A stretch of DNA of 64,000 nt from Paenibacillus sp. FSL K6-1330 (GTDB taxonomy: Bacteria; Bacillota; Bacilli; Paenibacillales; Paenibacillaceae). The stretch is from contig NZ_CP150269.1 in assembly GCF_037976825.1 (NCBI RefSeq), positions 1,221,501 through 1,285,500 on the forward strand. The letters are read 5' to 3'. This document shows, piece after piece, positions 35,247-44,601 of this stretch. Numbering within the stretch: the first letter of the stretch is position 1; the number at the start of each line of letters is the position of its first letter. The notes under the pieces are model-generated. The model saw only the letters and a list, made by a program, of their open reading frames with translations, made no database searches and had not been told where the DNA came from. Made by a program: the position numbers and the translations under genes.

Positions 35247-35930
35247 ATGATAAATATAAATAGCCAACTTGATGATCTATTTGAGCAGTGGAAAATGCAT
35301 AGTGCGTGCGGTGAGGGAATTTTTATCCCAGATGGGCATGTGAACGAGGAAGCGTGGTCAGGCGCAGAGCTTAAAGTGATGGTACTTTTGAAAGAAGTGA
35401 ATTCATCCGATAGTGGGTGGAATCTGCAGCAGTTTGTACGAGAGAAGGGATATTTCAAGGAAAGCAGTACCTGGCCTACACTTATTCGGTGGACATATGG
35501 AATCCTGCATGGATTCCCGGAATATCAAGAGGTTGAACGGCGATATGCCGAGATCAAGGAAGAGGCTAACGCATTTTTTCGAAAGGTCTATTTTGCCAAT
35601 GTGAAGAAGATCGCTGGTGGCTCGCAGGCAAACCATACCAGTATCGAGCGCCACATGCAGGAGACCGGCGAACTTCTTCTTAAACAAATTAGGATCGTCA
35701 ATCCCGATCTGGTTCTTTGCTGCGGCGATGTCATATTCCAAGGTGTTCATGACCTATTAAAGAGAGAAGGGCCTTGGTCTTTTGAGCTTAGGCAGACTTC
35801 TGGTGGCCTGGAGTACATAAGGTGGGCAGACACCCAAACAGTCATTATTCGTTACCATCACCCGAACGCATATTATCCAAGAGCAATGTCCTACACCTAT
35901 CTCATGAGGGAAATTCAGAAAATCCTCTAG
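35247..35930 (+). CDS. Uracil-DNA-glycosylase-fold protein
   Basis: The 227 residues follow the UDG superfamily layout. There is an early acidic strand (ELKVMVLLKEVNSSDSGW, near 41-58, in the place of the GxxPG motif), a middle FFRKVYFANVKKIAGG (near 110-125), and a strand NPDLVLCCGDVIFQGV near 155. The final histidine motif is VIIRYHHPNAYYPRAMSY near 200. Residues that cleave uracil are not clearly present, so it may be a divergent glycosylase or a binding protein. Start ATG 35247 has only a weak ribosome site. It may be co-transcribed with the fragment before it. Confidence 0.55.
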   Translation: MININSQLDDLFEQWKMHSACGEGIFIPDGHVNEEAWSGAELKVMVLLKEVNSSDSGWNLQQFVREKGYFKESSTWPTLIRWTYGILHGFPEYQEVERRYAEIKEEANAFFRKVYFANVKKIAGGSQANHTSIERHMQETGELLLKQIRIVNPDLVLCCGDVIFQGVHDLLKREGPWSFELRQTSGGLEYIRWADTQTVIIRYHHPNAYYPRAMSYTYLMREIQKIL

Positions 35931-35968
35931 TCTAAAGTTGAAAAATTCACCAGCTTGAGAGGATCACT

Positions 35969-36217
35969 CTAATTCTCTAATTCCCTCTCATATCCCTCAA
36001 TCAAAACCGAAGCCTTAACATGAAGCGCCCTTGCTAATGCAGTAATCGTTAGTAAAGTAGGCGCTTTTTCTCCGTTCTCAAGTTCACTAATATAAGACCG
36101 ATCGACACGGGAATACAGGCTCAGCTCATCTTGGGTGAGCTTCTTTTCTTTACGAATATTTCGGAGAGCTCTGCCGAAGGCTAGTAACTCTATGGATTTA
36201 TCATTATGATTAGCCAC
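35969..36217 (-). CDS. XRE-family helix-turn-helix regulator
   Basis: The 82 residues are nearly all HTH_3: ALRNIRKEKKLTQDELSLYS, then RVDRSYISELENGEKAPTLL and TITALARALHVKASVL. It is a small Cro/CI-type repressor with no effector domain. Upstream on the minus strand (36218-36367) lies a divergent promoter region shared with the gene at 36386, which it may control. A decayed partial copy of this gene lies at 37099-37190. Confidence 0.88.
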   Translation of the reverse strand: MANHNDKSIELLAFGRALRNIRKEKKLTQDELSLYSRVDRSYISELENGEKAPTLLTITALARALHVKASVLIEGYERELEN

Positions 36218-36385
36218 GTTATAACCCCTTAATAGATAGTTAAATTCATCTTATGTGTTTCTATAAGGGAATTTCCGTAGGCTATTGCCTACAAAATGGT
36301 TGGAATGTTATAATACAGATACTGGAAAATACTAAATTGGATAACTAGAGTATGTTCTTAGTGAAAAATGGGAGTGACGCTAATT

Positions 36386-36865
36386 ATGAAATCGACGGTA
36401 ACAAGAGATACCGACCTGAATGTGAATACATCCTCCCAACATGAGGAAACAGGCGGCTTTTACCAGGATATGATTGTTCTTCATGCCAGCTGCTCTCAAG
36501 AATATATGAATTTATCTATGCATTTCTTTGACAAAAACATGCATCACGTCAGTATATTACTATGCAACAGGGCATTAGAATCCATGCTAACCGCTTTATA
36601 TATAAAGAAGGAGAGAAGGCAGCCTATTTCAAATATATTGTTAGAAGAAATACTGCGGATGTTCCCCAAAGACTCGGAGATGAATATAGAGCCGTTGATA
36701 TTTATACAATCCTTATCCTTTTTATCACAGGAGAGCTCCCTAATTAGCAAAATGCAGCCCACACATCTAATGAACCTGATTAAGAAAGGGGATGAGTTCC
36801 TTCTTCAGATATCTAGCCAACTAGAGTTACCCTATGAAACATACCATTCTGTTTTTGAGAAATAA
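36386..36865 (+). CDS. HEPN-like small helical protein
   Basis: About 159 residues. The centre has the HEPN-like pattern of a long helix with evenly spaced alanine, leucine and arginine (MHHVSILLCNRALESMLTAL, then YIKKERRQPIS) followed by two more helices. The catalytic R-x4-6-H of toxin HEPN proteins is not clear. ATG 36386 is favoured by a GGGAG site 12 bases before; ATG 36368 is the alternative. It is divergent from the XRE regulator at 36217, which could form a toxin-antitoxin-like or simple autoregulated pair. Confidence 0.5.
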   Translation: MKSTVTRDTDLNVNTSSQHEETGGFYQDMIVLHASCSQEYMNLSMHFFDKNMHHVSILLCNRALESMLTALYIKKERRQPISNILLEEILRMFPKDSEMNIEPLIFIQSLSFLSQESSLISKMQPTHLMNLIKKGDEFLLQISSQLELPYETYHSVFEK

Positions 36866-36867
36866 AG

Positions 36868-37098
36868 CTAGCCGTCATCTTCATTGATCATCCAACTTAG
36901 CAATTCTGAAGTGATTTCCGGATATATGTTGTCGTGTAAATAAACATATGAAGGGATATCGAGGGATGTTAGTGAGTCATTGATTCCAATCGCCTTATTT
37001 CCTTTACTATGTTTTATGCTGTTGAGAACTCTAATGATCACTGGGCTTTCATATGTGAGGAAGGAAGCCCTAATATCGAGTACAATAAAGAACCAAGG
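36868..37098 (-). pseudogene. C-terminal fragment of an unknown protein
   Basis: An open minus-strand frame without a start codon reads FFIVLDIRASFLTYESPVII, then RVLNSIKHSKGNKAIGINDS, ending SELLSWMINEDDG. The strand-helix pattern would suit a STAS-like or receiver-like half domain. It is bounded upstream by a stop at 37099 inside a partial XRE copy. Confidence 0.4.
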
Positions 37099-37190
37099 CT
37101 AATGCAGCGATCAGCCTTGGCTTTTTTCTCCGTTCTCTAATTCACTGATATCTGATCAGTCAACTCGCGATTAGATGTGTTAAGGTCATC
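37091..37190 (-). pseudogene. Decayed partial copy of the XRE gene, with a terminator-like hairpin
   Basis: Bases 37099-37190 match 36040-36135 in order (AATGCAG, TTTTTCTCCGTTCTC, TTCACTGATAT, CATC-TGGG), including the codons for ELENGEK, but with stops and gaps. Within it CCAAGGCT-12-AGCCTTGG followed by TTTTTT (37093-37127) forms a plausible terminator on the plus strand. Confidence 0.55.
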
Positions 37191-37243
37191 ATGGGAGTCT
37201 GCTGTTGCAGTTAAGCTACCATAACACAAGAGCTCCTGCGAAG

Positions 37244-38617
37244 CTAAGGATGAATAAGAGTACCGCTAACTTTTAACTTATCTCGTATTTCAGCATACCT
37301 TTCTAGATCGTCATGATTTAGCTTAGACTGTATATGCTCAATGGTTGTGCAGCATCTTACGATGTTAATTTCAAAATTGATGGTGTATGAGAATTCTAAA
37401 CTATCCAGTATATATTTTGATCCTTTTTTAATGTTACCCTTCCGTATATAATACATACCGACATCGGTAAGGAATTTAGCAAATCGGTCATCAATTATAT
37501 GTTCGGTGTAACTGCCAACTGATTCTCGTCGTTTGAGATGATCCTTGATCAGATTCTCAAATCTTTCGAGATATTCTTCAAATTCAAAATGATACATGTT
37601 AGCTGCTTGGATGATTTTAAATAAAGCTCTTAGTATTTCGTTCTCCCTGGAAGAGATATACTCGATGTATGGTTCAAGTACTTCTATGTTGCCTTTCATT
37701 AGTTCATAAAGATAACGGTTGCCTCTGGCCCATTCCCTGAATTGTTCCTTGGTATGTTCGGCAGTTTCATCTGATTCTATAATCCAGCTTTGATCCTCAT
37801 AACAGGATAAATAACAAATTGCTTGATCATAATCATCGTTATCTGCAGCTATGGAGCCTAACAGCAGATCGGAGTATAAAATATACCCAAACAACGGTTT
37901 GGCTGGCTCTATAGGCTTCCTATGTGGCCTGTTTGTATTATGTTTCTGCGCATACAGCATTCTGGAGATGCGTCCCATTTCCTGAGCATAGTACTTTGCT
38001 TTATTCCATTTATTTAAGGACAACAACGTGTTAGTTAAGTCTTTTAAAGCATCTAATTGTACTCCCTCAGGAAGTCGCTTGATATAAGCTTCAAATTGTA
38101 TGGTGCAGTTCAAATTATGCTCCTGATCCGAGTTTAGGGAGCAAGTAAATATCCTGTATTGACACAAACCTAATCTTTCGGCATGCTGGTGTTTTTCACT
38201 TTCGGCAACTTTTTTGTATATGATCAGAGCCGCTTCCCGATTTCCCTTGTGAAATAGTGCTTCAGCGCTATCAAAGAGTAGGGATGAATAAGCAGGGTTA
38301 TCGATGATCAAATCAACAGCCTGATCGATGCAGTAGAGTTTCCCTAGCTCGGCACATCGCATGATAAAGGGGCCAAGTCGCCTCCAGTTCGGAGTTAACT
38401 CATTTACATATAAAGAATAAAAATATCCTTCTTCCAGTTTCATGGCTTTCGTAATTAAATCTAGACTTGAAACAGAAAGGGGTTGGTTCCCATTGATAAA
38501 GCGGCTGAGGGTTCCCGAATTGATTCCCGATTTAATTGCAAAAGAGGAAATGCTGAGTTTTTCCTTCTCCAAGTAACGTAATAGCTCCGTACTGATCGTT
38601 CTGTCTGTAGGTACCAA
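37244..38617 (-). CDS. XRE-type regulator with C-terminal TPR-like repeats
   Basis: TTG 38617 lies 8 bases after GGAGG, giving 457 residues. An N-terminal HTH (ISSFAIKSGINSGTLSRFIN, about 20-45) is followed by about 380 residues of helical pairs with TPR spacing. Examples are LFDSAEALFHKGNREAALII near 130 and DVGMYYIRKGNIKKGSKYIL near 395. The layout resembles RNPP-type and other peptide- or partner-sensing regulators that are abundant in Paenibacillus. No cognate signal-peptide gene is visible beside it. Neighbouring promoter at 38620-38850. Confidence 0.75.
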   Translation of the reverse strand: MVPTDRTISTELLRYLEKEKLSISSFAIKSGINSGTLSRFINGNQPLSVSSLDLITKAMKLEEGYFYSLYVNELTPNWRRLGPFIMRCAELGKLYCIDQAVDLIIDNPAYSSLLFDSAEALFHKGNREAALIIYKKVAESEKHQHAERLGLCQYRIFTCSLNSDQEHNLNCTIQFEAYIKRLPEGVQLDALKDLTNTLLSLNKWNKAKYYAQEMGRISRMLYAQKHNTNRPHRKPIEPAKPLFGYILYSDLLLGSIAADNDDYDQAICYLSCYEDQSWIIESDETAEHTKEQFREWARGNRYLYELMKGNIEVLEPYIEYISSRENEILRALFKIIQAANMYHFEFEEYLERFENLIKDHLKRRESVGSYTEHIIDDRFAKFLTDVGMYYIRKGNIKKGSKYILDSLEFSYTINFEINIVRCCTTIEHIQSKLNHDDLERYAEIRDKLKVSGTLIHP

Positions 38618-38852
38618 AGATATTCGCCTCCAGATCCGCATGCCATATTTAGGAAAATAACTTATATAAGTAAGTTAATGTATAAATATACGATGGGTCA
38701 ATAACTTTGTAGTATGATTGGGGAAGCATTCTAAAAAAAGGGGAGAACGTAGCTAGTAATTAATTCTACTGAATGGAGTATACAGAGGAGTACGTCGCCT
38801 CTTAAGAGATGTATCGGTTGAATCATCATTACATATAGAACGGAGCTCTCTT

Positions 38853-39551
38853 ATGTTTGAAAAATTAAAGTCCTTATTCAAATCCTCTGATAACCCAAAG
38901 AAAAAGCCGGCTCAACATACGAATAAAACTAAAACTTCAGGAAACAACGCCAAGCCCAAGGTCCAGCCTACTCGTATTGGTGAACTGGGCGAGCATAAGA
39001 TTAACATTCAACTAGATCAACTCTCCAAAGGATGTAGATATGTAAATGATTTAATGGTGACGAATTCGAAGTCCCGAACGGGCTATTCGCAGATCGACCA
39101 TGTAGTGATCACGCCACAAGGATTGTTTGTCATCGAGACGAAAAACTACACGGGAGAGATTAAGGGAACAAGAGAGATTAAGTCATGGACGGTAAGTAAC
39201 CGGTTTAAAATGTATAATCCCTTTATGCAAAATTACGGCCATATTCAAGCGATTAAAAGTTTGCTCCCTGACTACCAAAAGAGCCGGTTCATTTCACTGG
39301 TTTCTTTTACGATGCGCTGTAGATTCAGCGTAGATCCGGAGCTAAGAAAAATTCAGTCGGACGAACTGATTGTGTACGATGTTGAGCTGTCCGAATATAT
39401 TCAGCGCAAAATGAATCGGATTCAAGCGGAGAAGGTGGATACCGTTTTGACAGAATCAGATATTCAGAAGATCTATCAATCCTTGATTGAGGCGAACATT
39501 ACTGATCCGAGGATACGGGCTGAGCATGTGGATAAAGCAAAATTACGTTAA
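38853..39551 (+). CDS. NERD (nuclease-related) domain protein
   Basis: The 232-residue protein has a lysine-rich start (1-40) and then the NERD domain. It shows RIGELGEHKINIQLDQL near 42, SQIDHVVITPQGLFVIETKN near 78 and YTGEIKG, with the D...E-x-K pattern of the restriction-endonuclease fold. A final helical region follows. NERD proteins are presumed nucleases or DNA-processing factors without a firm role. ATG 38853 is behind a weak GGAG. The next gene, encoding a secreted protein, follows 42 bases later. Confidence 0.82.
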   Translation: MFEKLKSLFKSSDNPKKKPAQHTNKTKTSGNNAKPKVQPTRIGELGEHKINIQLDQLSKGCRYVNDLMVTNSKSRTGYSQIDHVVITPQGLFVIETKNYTGEIKGTREIKSWTVSNRFKMYNPFMQNYGHIQAIKSLLPDYQKSRFISLVSFTMRCRFSVDPELRKIQSDELIVYDVELSEYIQRKMNRIQAEKVDTVLTESDIQKIYQSLIEANITDPRIRAEHVDKAKLR

Positions 39552-39593
39552 TATCAAAGAAGATATGATAACACTAGAAATGAGGGCTTATAT

Positions 39594-40172
39594 ATGAAAG
39601 GCAAATTCACTACAATGGCATTATTGCTTAGTTTGGCAGTTTTCTTTTCGTTTACGGGTGATGTCTCTGCTGCAGCAAAGAAACCGAAGGACATCTTTGC
39701 TGAAAAGTACCCTAATGAAGTGGTTAAGATCGTCAAAACCGATGACATTAACAATGACAAGAAAAAAGAATCGTTTATTCTCACTGAATCGGGTAATTTT
39801 TATCTGATTAACTCAAAGGGACGAGTTGTTTTAATTGACACAGGTATTATAAGTGATGAAGACTTTAAACAATCGACGATCCAAGTGTTTACAGTATCGA
39901 AGAACGAGAAACATGTGGCTGTTACGTTCTCTTATTTCCCCTCGAATACCCAGTTATATGTATATCGACTTCAACATGGGACATTGAGTAAAGTTCTTCA
40001 ATTGATGGGCGATCAGGGAGTTATGATTGATTCAAAGGGTAAAGTACATCAGTACTGGAAGAACTTCAGAGACGAAGGCGGCTGGGATCTGGCAGAGGGA
40101 ATATTCACCTGGAGTACAAAGACCAATAAATACAAAGGTTTAGGAAAATATATGCAACGGGATAATTCCTAG
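39594..40172 (+). CDS. Secreted protein of unknown function
   Basis: The 192 residues start with a clear signal peptide (MKGKFTTMALLLSLAVFFSF, cleavage after VSAAA near 29). The mature part is beta-rich with an acidic D-x-N-x-D-x-K loop (TDDINNDKKKESFIL near 52), similar to the VCBS/FG-GAP-like or dockerin-type calcium loop. No enzymatic motif is seen. It lies directly after the NERD gene. Confidence 0.65.
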   Translation: MKGKFTTMALLLSLAVFFSFTGDVSAAAKKPKDIFAEKYPNEVVKIVKTDDINNDKKKESFILTESGNFYLINSKGRVVLIDTGIISDEDFKQSTIQVFTVSKNEKHVAVTFSYFPSNTQLYVYRLQHGTLSKVLQLMGDQGVMIDSKGKVHQYWKNFRDEGGWDLAEGIFTWSTKTNKYKGLGKYMQRDNS

Positions 40173-40182
40173 TGTAGATACT

Positions 40183-40338
40183 TTTCAAAAAAAACGATTT
40201 TCTGAACTTGATATGTCGGTCGCCGTAAGAATTATACAGGAGCATCCTCCATCCATGTATATCAAAAAGATTAAGTCCGTATATGTTTTTCATATTTTTA
40301 TTGTAGATAGCCACATGCTAGCATATACAAATGCAGAT
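40183..40338. repeat. 150-bp dispersed repeat, copy A
   Basis: TTCAAAAAAAACGATTTTCTG through ATTGTAGATAGCCACATGCT to CAAATGCAGAT matches 55011-55160 almost throughout, with a few substitutions and a short indel. Copies stand 15 kb apart in the same orientation. It contains the short reading frame KRFSELDMSVAVRIIQ, out of which copy B keeps KRFSELDMSIAVRIIQ. Confidence 0.8.
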
Positions 40339-40352
40339 AGATTAGTTGAGCT

Positions 40353-40838
40353 TTATTCTCCACCTATCACAAATTCGCCAATAATGTTCTTTCCAGTTTT
40401 ATCATAAAGCGGTACGGTCCAAGATCCTGGGTTGTTTTTGCGATACTCAGCAGCCTCACGAGGGTTACTTACATGAGATTCAAGCTCAGATACGTATATA
40501 TACCCTTCAGTGCCATCTGTACCAGTTGCAGCGATTAAGTCCGGTTCTACGCCATATAACTCATATATATCAGCTCCGTAAGTAAGTCCATATTCATTTA
40601 CTGGATAAACATCTTTTGCTGATACAGATGATGGATTAGGAATAACTGCCTTTACTACTGAAGAGTTATTAGGGTTAACAGACTGTTGTGTTACTCTTGA
40701 AGAGTTAATAGGGTTACCATTTTGTTGCGTTGTCGGCAAGATGGTTTTATCAGAAGACAAACCTTTAGCAATTAGGATAATTACAATGCTGCTTAATGCA
40801 ATGACGGAAACTAATATTATTCTGATTTTCTTGTTCAT
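40353..40838 (-). CDS. Membrane-anchored or secreted protein of unknown function
   Basis: ATG 40838 lies behind AGGAGGCTC, giving 161 residues. The N-terminal hydrophobic helix (IRIILVSVIALSSIVIILIA, about 4-23) is followed by a low-complexity spacer of N, S, Q, V and P (35-75). A compact C-terminal domain follows with YGADIYELYGVEPDLIAATG, GYIYVSELE and VPLYDKTGKNIIGEFVI. The domain looks like an extracytoplasmic sensor or inhibitor module and is not recognised. The longer frame to 40892 lacks a ribosome site. Confidence 0.65.
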   Translation of the reverse strand: MNKKIRIILVSVIALSSIVIILIAKGLSSDKTILPTTQQNGNPINSSRVTQQSVNPNNSSVVKAVIPNPSSVSAKDVYPVNEYGLTYGADIYELYGVEPDLIAATGTDGTEGYIYVSELESHVSNPREAAEYRKNNPGSWTVPLYDKTGKNIIGEFVIGGE

Positions 40839-40964
40839 TCTATTTGAGCCTCCTAAGTGTGTTTGTAGAATCTTCAAATTAAGCTCAAGCATAAGAACTT
40901 TGGTTATGATTTTCTGATCATTTTATCACCAAGGCACCTTAAAATTGGCTCGTGCAGATATGAT

Positions 40965-41497
40965 ATGCTTAGGGAAGTTGTATATACAATAACCGCGCAA
41001 CTGCTAGTTGAACTTTTTAAAAAAAATACCGAGAAACCCAAATGGGGATTTTCGGTATTTTGTGGAAGTATTTTGTTGGCATTGGAACGGTATCTAATAA
41101 CGAAACACGGCCTGAACCTGGTCGCGCGCTATCAAACAAAAGACGTGCCGAAGCTCGAGAAAATGATTGTCGTCGGTGCCGATGCCGAGTCTGAAGCTGC
41201 CGAGGATATCAAGCAGTGGAATAACAGCGGCAATAGTGCGAAGCTGATGTTCTTGCATCGTGATATGTCGGGCCGGTTTGCAATGACCCTACATTCGAGG
41301 ATTTGGCAAAACAGGAGGATATCCAGACAGCGAAATTTGCCGCTAAGCGGCTTGAATATCGTGCCACCGACCACCTGAAGCTGGAGGGCCACCCTTTCTC
41401 CTTTGAAGCGTTTGGCATACCGATTTTGCTCGGTATCCTGTCTTTGCTTGTCGCTCGGTTCATCGATAGGCGTCTTATCGGCAGAAAAAATGGATAG
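40965..41497 (+). pseudogene. Frameshifted unknown gene, membrane anchor at the end
   Basis: The first frame reads LLALERYLITKHGLNLVARY, then KLEKMIVVGADAESEAAEDI to GRFAM. The coherent continuation EDLAKQEDIQTAKFAAKRLE and a final hydrophobic helix (GIPILLGILSLLVARFIDRR) are in another frame, ending at 41497. The switch is near 41285-41300. A hairpin (41023-41061) overlaps the start, so the 5' end is unclear. GC content is higher than its surroundings, suggesting a decayed resident gene. Confidence 0.45.
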
Positions 41498-42224
41498 CTC
41501 GCGCATCGAGTGAAACGGTTCATCCGACAAAGGGCAGCCGGGGCAGGAGGTGGTTGAAAGTCAGCGTTTCGTACATCTCAGCCAGATGGTTCGGTCTAAG
41601 CTATATGGGGTCAGTTAGAGCAACTGGGTTTCTTATGAGGGGAATCCGATTTCGGCGGGTGGGGAGTAAGTGAAAAAAGAAAATAAAGTTTTAGACTGAA
41701 AGTGCTGATCGAATGCGGATTTTGGAATAGAGAGAATATAAGTGGCTGATTCAACTACTGGGAAACAATAGTTCAATACAACAGCGGTTAGTCTAGGACT
41801 TTATTTTGTCGTCCATGACTGCCGTTGCTTCAATTATTGGGGTCAACCAACCGCTTAGGGTGGCTCGATTGGTTGCGCAGGAAATTTGATTATTAAGACT
41901 GTTTTTCTGTGCGTCTCTTTTGGTACTGACACGGGCATATATTGTAACTCTCATTTGAATACTATCCCTTCTGTTTCCGTTTTAGAAGGAATAGCATCTG
42001 CTCTAGTCTCATCGTATGGAAATACGAGTTTTTGTTCAATTTGACTACGGATTACTGGTAGTAGGAAGTCTTCGAGGTTGGATGTACCTGTAAATTCCTT
42101 TTGAATATTCAACGCCATCAACTCCTTGCTATCGTGGTCGCTCTGATTGTAAAGAGGATATTGGAAAGTCTTGTCGAATAGTTCTAAATGACTACATACA
42201 CATATCAGAAGGGGGTCAAAAGAA
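41498..42224. other. Gene-poor stretch with a partial palindromic repeat
   Basis: 41748-41790 carries a partial copy of the dispersed repeat (TTCAACTACTGGGAAACAAT, then AGTTCAATA). On the minus strand 41951-42175 a protein-like stretch (DHDSKELMALNIQKEFTGTS, then FLLPVIRSQIEQKL) may be the end of a lost gene. I see nothing else. Confidence 0.4.
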
Positions 42225-42731
42225 GTGAAACAAGACACTAGAACTACTACATTTAATCAGCCCAATAGGACAACGCCCACCCAAGCTAACAGGACCGTTA
42301 GCAGTAGATCTAGGCCGGCTAGTCCACAAGTAAACAGGGCAGCAACCAATAAAGTGGGGGGAGCGGATAGTCCTTCCGGTAACACGAGTAAAACAACAAA
42401 AGCCGCCATGAAGAATCAGCCAAAGGATAGACTAGGACAAGCTGTAGTATCATTAATATTCGGTATATTCGGAATATTGTTTTTCATAGTAGGGATGTTA
42501 AAGTTGGGCTTTGATTCCCAGTACAGCTACATGACTTCGCCAGGTACCATGGCCACAATTTTCTTTGCTTTTATACTTAGTGTTGTTGGTTTTATCTTAG
42601 GTATTATTGCAAGAAAATCTTCTAAAGGAAGAGGTATGGCGATAGCGGGGATTACCCTAACAACATTACCCGTTGTCGTCATGATCTTAATTATTGGTGG
42701 GGGACTGGTAGTAAACTACATGCGGTGGTAA
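42225..42731 (+). CDS. DUF4190-like membrane protein
   Basis: GTG 42225 follows AGAAGGGGG. The 168 residues have a 65-residue polar N-terminus rich in N, T, R and S. Three hydrophobic helices follow: AVVSLIFGIFGILFFIVGML near 75, TIFFAFILSVVGFILGIIAR near 110 and GITLTTLPVVVMILIIGGGL near 140. The loop ARKSSKGRGMAIAGI is typical of DUF4190, a membrane family of unknown role. It stands alone. Confidence 0.7.
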   Translation: MKQDTRTTTFNQPNRTTPTQANRTVSSRSRPASPQVNRAATNKVGGADSPSGNTSKTTKAAMKNQPKDRLGQAVVSLIFGIFGILFFIVGMLKLGFDSQYSYMTSPGTMATIFFAFILSVVGFILGIIARKSSKGRGMAIAGITLTTLPVVVMILIIGGGLVVNYMRW

Positions 42732-43736
42732 GGTGGGTCAAATTTTGATACACCCCCGTCAATTATTGAACGGACTATCTATCTACATATGACTACAGGG
42801 CTTGATAGAACGGAGAAATTTTGATATGCAGGGGCGAATAACTCCTGTAATTGTGCTTGCATTTCTGTATAATAAAAGGCGGCTGTAGTTAGCCGCTCCA
42901 ACATTGAGCAAATGCTATTCCTGTAATTTGTTATCACTGTCTACTCGTCATATGTGGAGTGTTGCGCATTGGTGCGTTAGGTGTAGAACGCAATTAAGAT
43001 CATCTCAAAGCCTAAAGTTGTGTTACAAGCCGGGCGAAATTCAGGTATCCACTCCTGTTTTTCCTCGGTTTTTTTATTGAATCAGGGAGGAGCTTCAACT
43101 CGTCAAATCCCTTCATTTTTCCATAGTCTTTCTTCTGTTTTTAGCACGAATTTAATTGCCTTTTTGGTCCCGATCTTCATATCCTCCTACCGTATCATTA
43201 AAAAATTGTGGAAAGGGGCGAAAAATGGCATGGCCGTGAAATTAGTGCGTAACATGATAACCAGTTAGCACCGTGAAAATACTCGGATCTGGATTGAGCC
43301 AATCATTGGAAGCAGCCAGTTTTACAGTTGGGGACAAGGTGTGAAGAAACGATTACACGTATGCGATTTTGACTCGCAGCGATTCCATGGAGCGCACGAT
43401 TTCCAAACGTAAACGTCCTAGCTGGGCTCATCCTCGGCCATTGTACGAAGCATGTAAGAGGTGACGGCTGTTATCCATGCTCGGGAACGAATTGATCTGT
43501 TGATTAGTGACGGAATGATTGTCATTCGGCGGGAACGTATCTAGTGCTACAAGAGACTTTCTGTGCGACAATAAGCAAATCACAATAAAAATAACTGCGA
43601 AGGCCCCTCCCTAAAGAGAGGCTTTTCACAGTTTCATTTTAGAAATATATAACAATATATGTTAAAAAAATTTAAAACAACCGGATTTATTTAGCAACAT
43701 CCTGAATTTGATAACGTTATTACTTATATGAAGAGA
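42732..43736. other. 1-kb region without a convincing gene
   Basis: It holds small hairpins (GGCGGCT-GTA-TTAGCCGC near 42878; one at 43592-43633 that may terminate the minus-strand gene at 43737). Short protein-like pieces on the plus strand include SQSLEAASFTVGDKV near 43300 and ARERIDLLISDGMIVIRRER near 43475-43545. The latter look like worn AbrB/SymE-type regulator or toxin remnants, but too short to name. Confidence 0.4.
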
Positions 43737-44459
43737 TTAAACCCAAGTTGCGTTGACAGTCACAATGCTATAAATATTGCGACCTCCACCATTCTTAACA
43801 ACAGTCTGATCAGCCTTTTTAGCTCGAAGTTGTGTTGCCGAACTACCGTCAAGCATAACGGCACTTGAACAATTCAAGGATTTCATTACTACTCTCACAT
43901 CCCACGGAGTAGCATTTAGAATATTTGCTAAAATAACTTTTTTAGTAGAACTATTGTAACCAATTGCTGCACGATCTGAATTAGCTGCTGGAGAAACGGC
44001 ATTCACAGACTGACCATGTTCATTATCTACCAGCCTTTTTGTCAACGTTTTGCTATCAGTAATACTAGAATCATTGAGGTACAAGCCCAGTCCACTAATG
44101 GCCCATTTAATGTAGTTAGGACTGATACCATGTTTATTTGGTAGATCTGCGATCTGGAGCAGTTGGTATACTCCTAACTCATGAGCAGCACTTGCATTTT
44201 GCTGTAAGCAAACCATGGTTCCTCGTTGGTAAACAGCGCTACTCCCTGCTTCTCGGACGCTGTGACCAAATCGAGTACAAGCAATACCAAATACTTTTTT
44301 TAACTTATCATCAAAGAATGTCCCGTTGATTCCGAATTTGGAGCTACTACTCAATACTGCGCCACCCAAATCTTCAACATTAATCGCTTCTGGATCTGCA
44401 GCAATATAGTGAACTGTCTTTCCGCCGATTGTACTGTTGTAATATTTAGCTTGTGCCAT
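43737..44459 (-). CDS. Phosphodiester glycosidase (NAGPA) domain protein
   Basis: ATG 44459 follows AGGAGTG, giving 240 residues with no signal peptide. The NAGPA-type core is visible: KFGINGTFFDD near 42, RAAIGYNSSTKKVILANIL near 175 and SSAVMLDGSSATQLRA near 208, with the D-G-G/S-x-S motif replaced by DGSSA. A closing GGGRNIYSIV follows. The domain hydrolyses phosphodiester-linked sugars or related exopolysaccharide/peptide bonds. Lack of a secretion signal is odd for this family and fits a phage- or bacteriocin-like export route. The divergent promoter toward 44602 contains the palindromic operator. Confidence 0.75.
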   Translation of the reverse strand: MAQAKYYNSTIGGKTVHYIAADPEAINVEDLGGAVLSSSSKFGINGTFFDDKLKKVFGIACTRFGHSVREAGSSAVYQRGTMVCLQQNASAAHELGVYQLLQIADLPNKHGISPNYIKWAISGLGLYLNDSSITDSKTLTKRLVDNEHGQSVNAVSPAANSDRAAIGYNSSTKKVILANILNATPWDVRVVMKSLNCSSAVMLDGSSATQLRAKKADQTVVKNGGGRNIYSIVTVNATWV

Positions 44460-44555
44460 TACTATCACTCCTTCTTTTGTTTAACTTAGAGGGTATCTGA
44501 TTCGAAAATGTACCCTTCATCTTCGAATCAAACGTAAGCTATGAACATAGTATAT

Positions 44556-44585
44556 AATATAACGTAACGTTACGCAATATAATTA
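44556..44585. promoter_or_regulatory. Palindromic operator, copy 1 of the 44-52 kb set
   Basis: The perfect 12-bp palindrome CGTAACGTTACG (44563-44574) is flanked by AT-rich arms ATATAA / CAATATA. It lies between the divergent glycosidase-like gene (44459) and lipoprotein gene (44602), overlapping the likely promoter region of both. Confidence 0.75.
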
Positions 44586-44601
44586 TTGGAGGGATTTCCT
44601 T

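Noticed and set aside
43020..43268. 82-codon plus-strand frame
   Set aside because: No ribosome site or recognisable pattern; lies in worn intergenic DNA.
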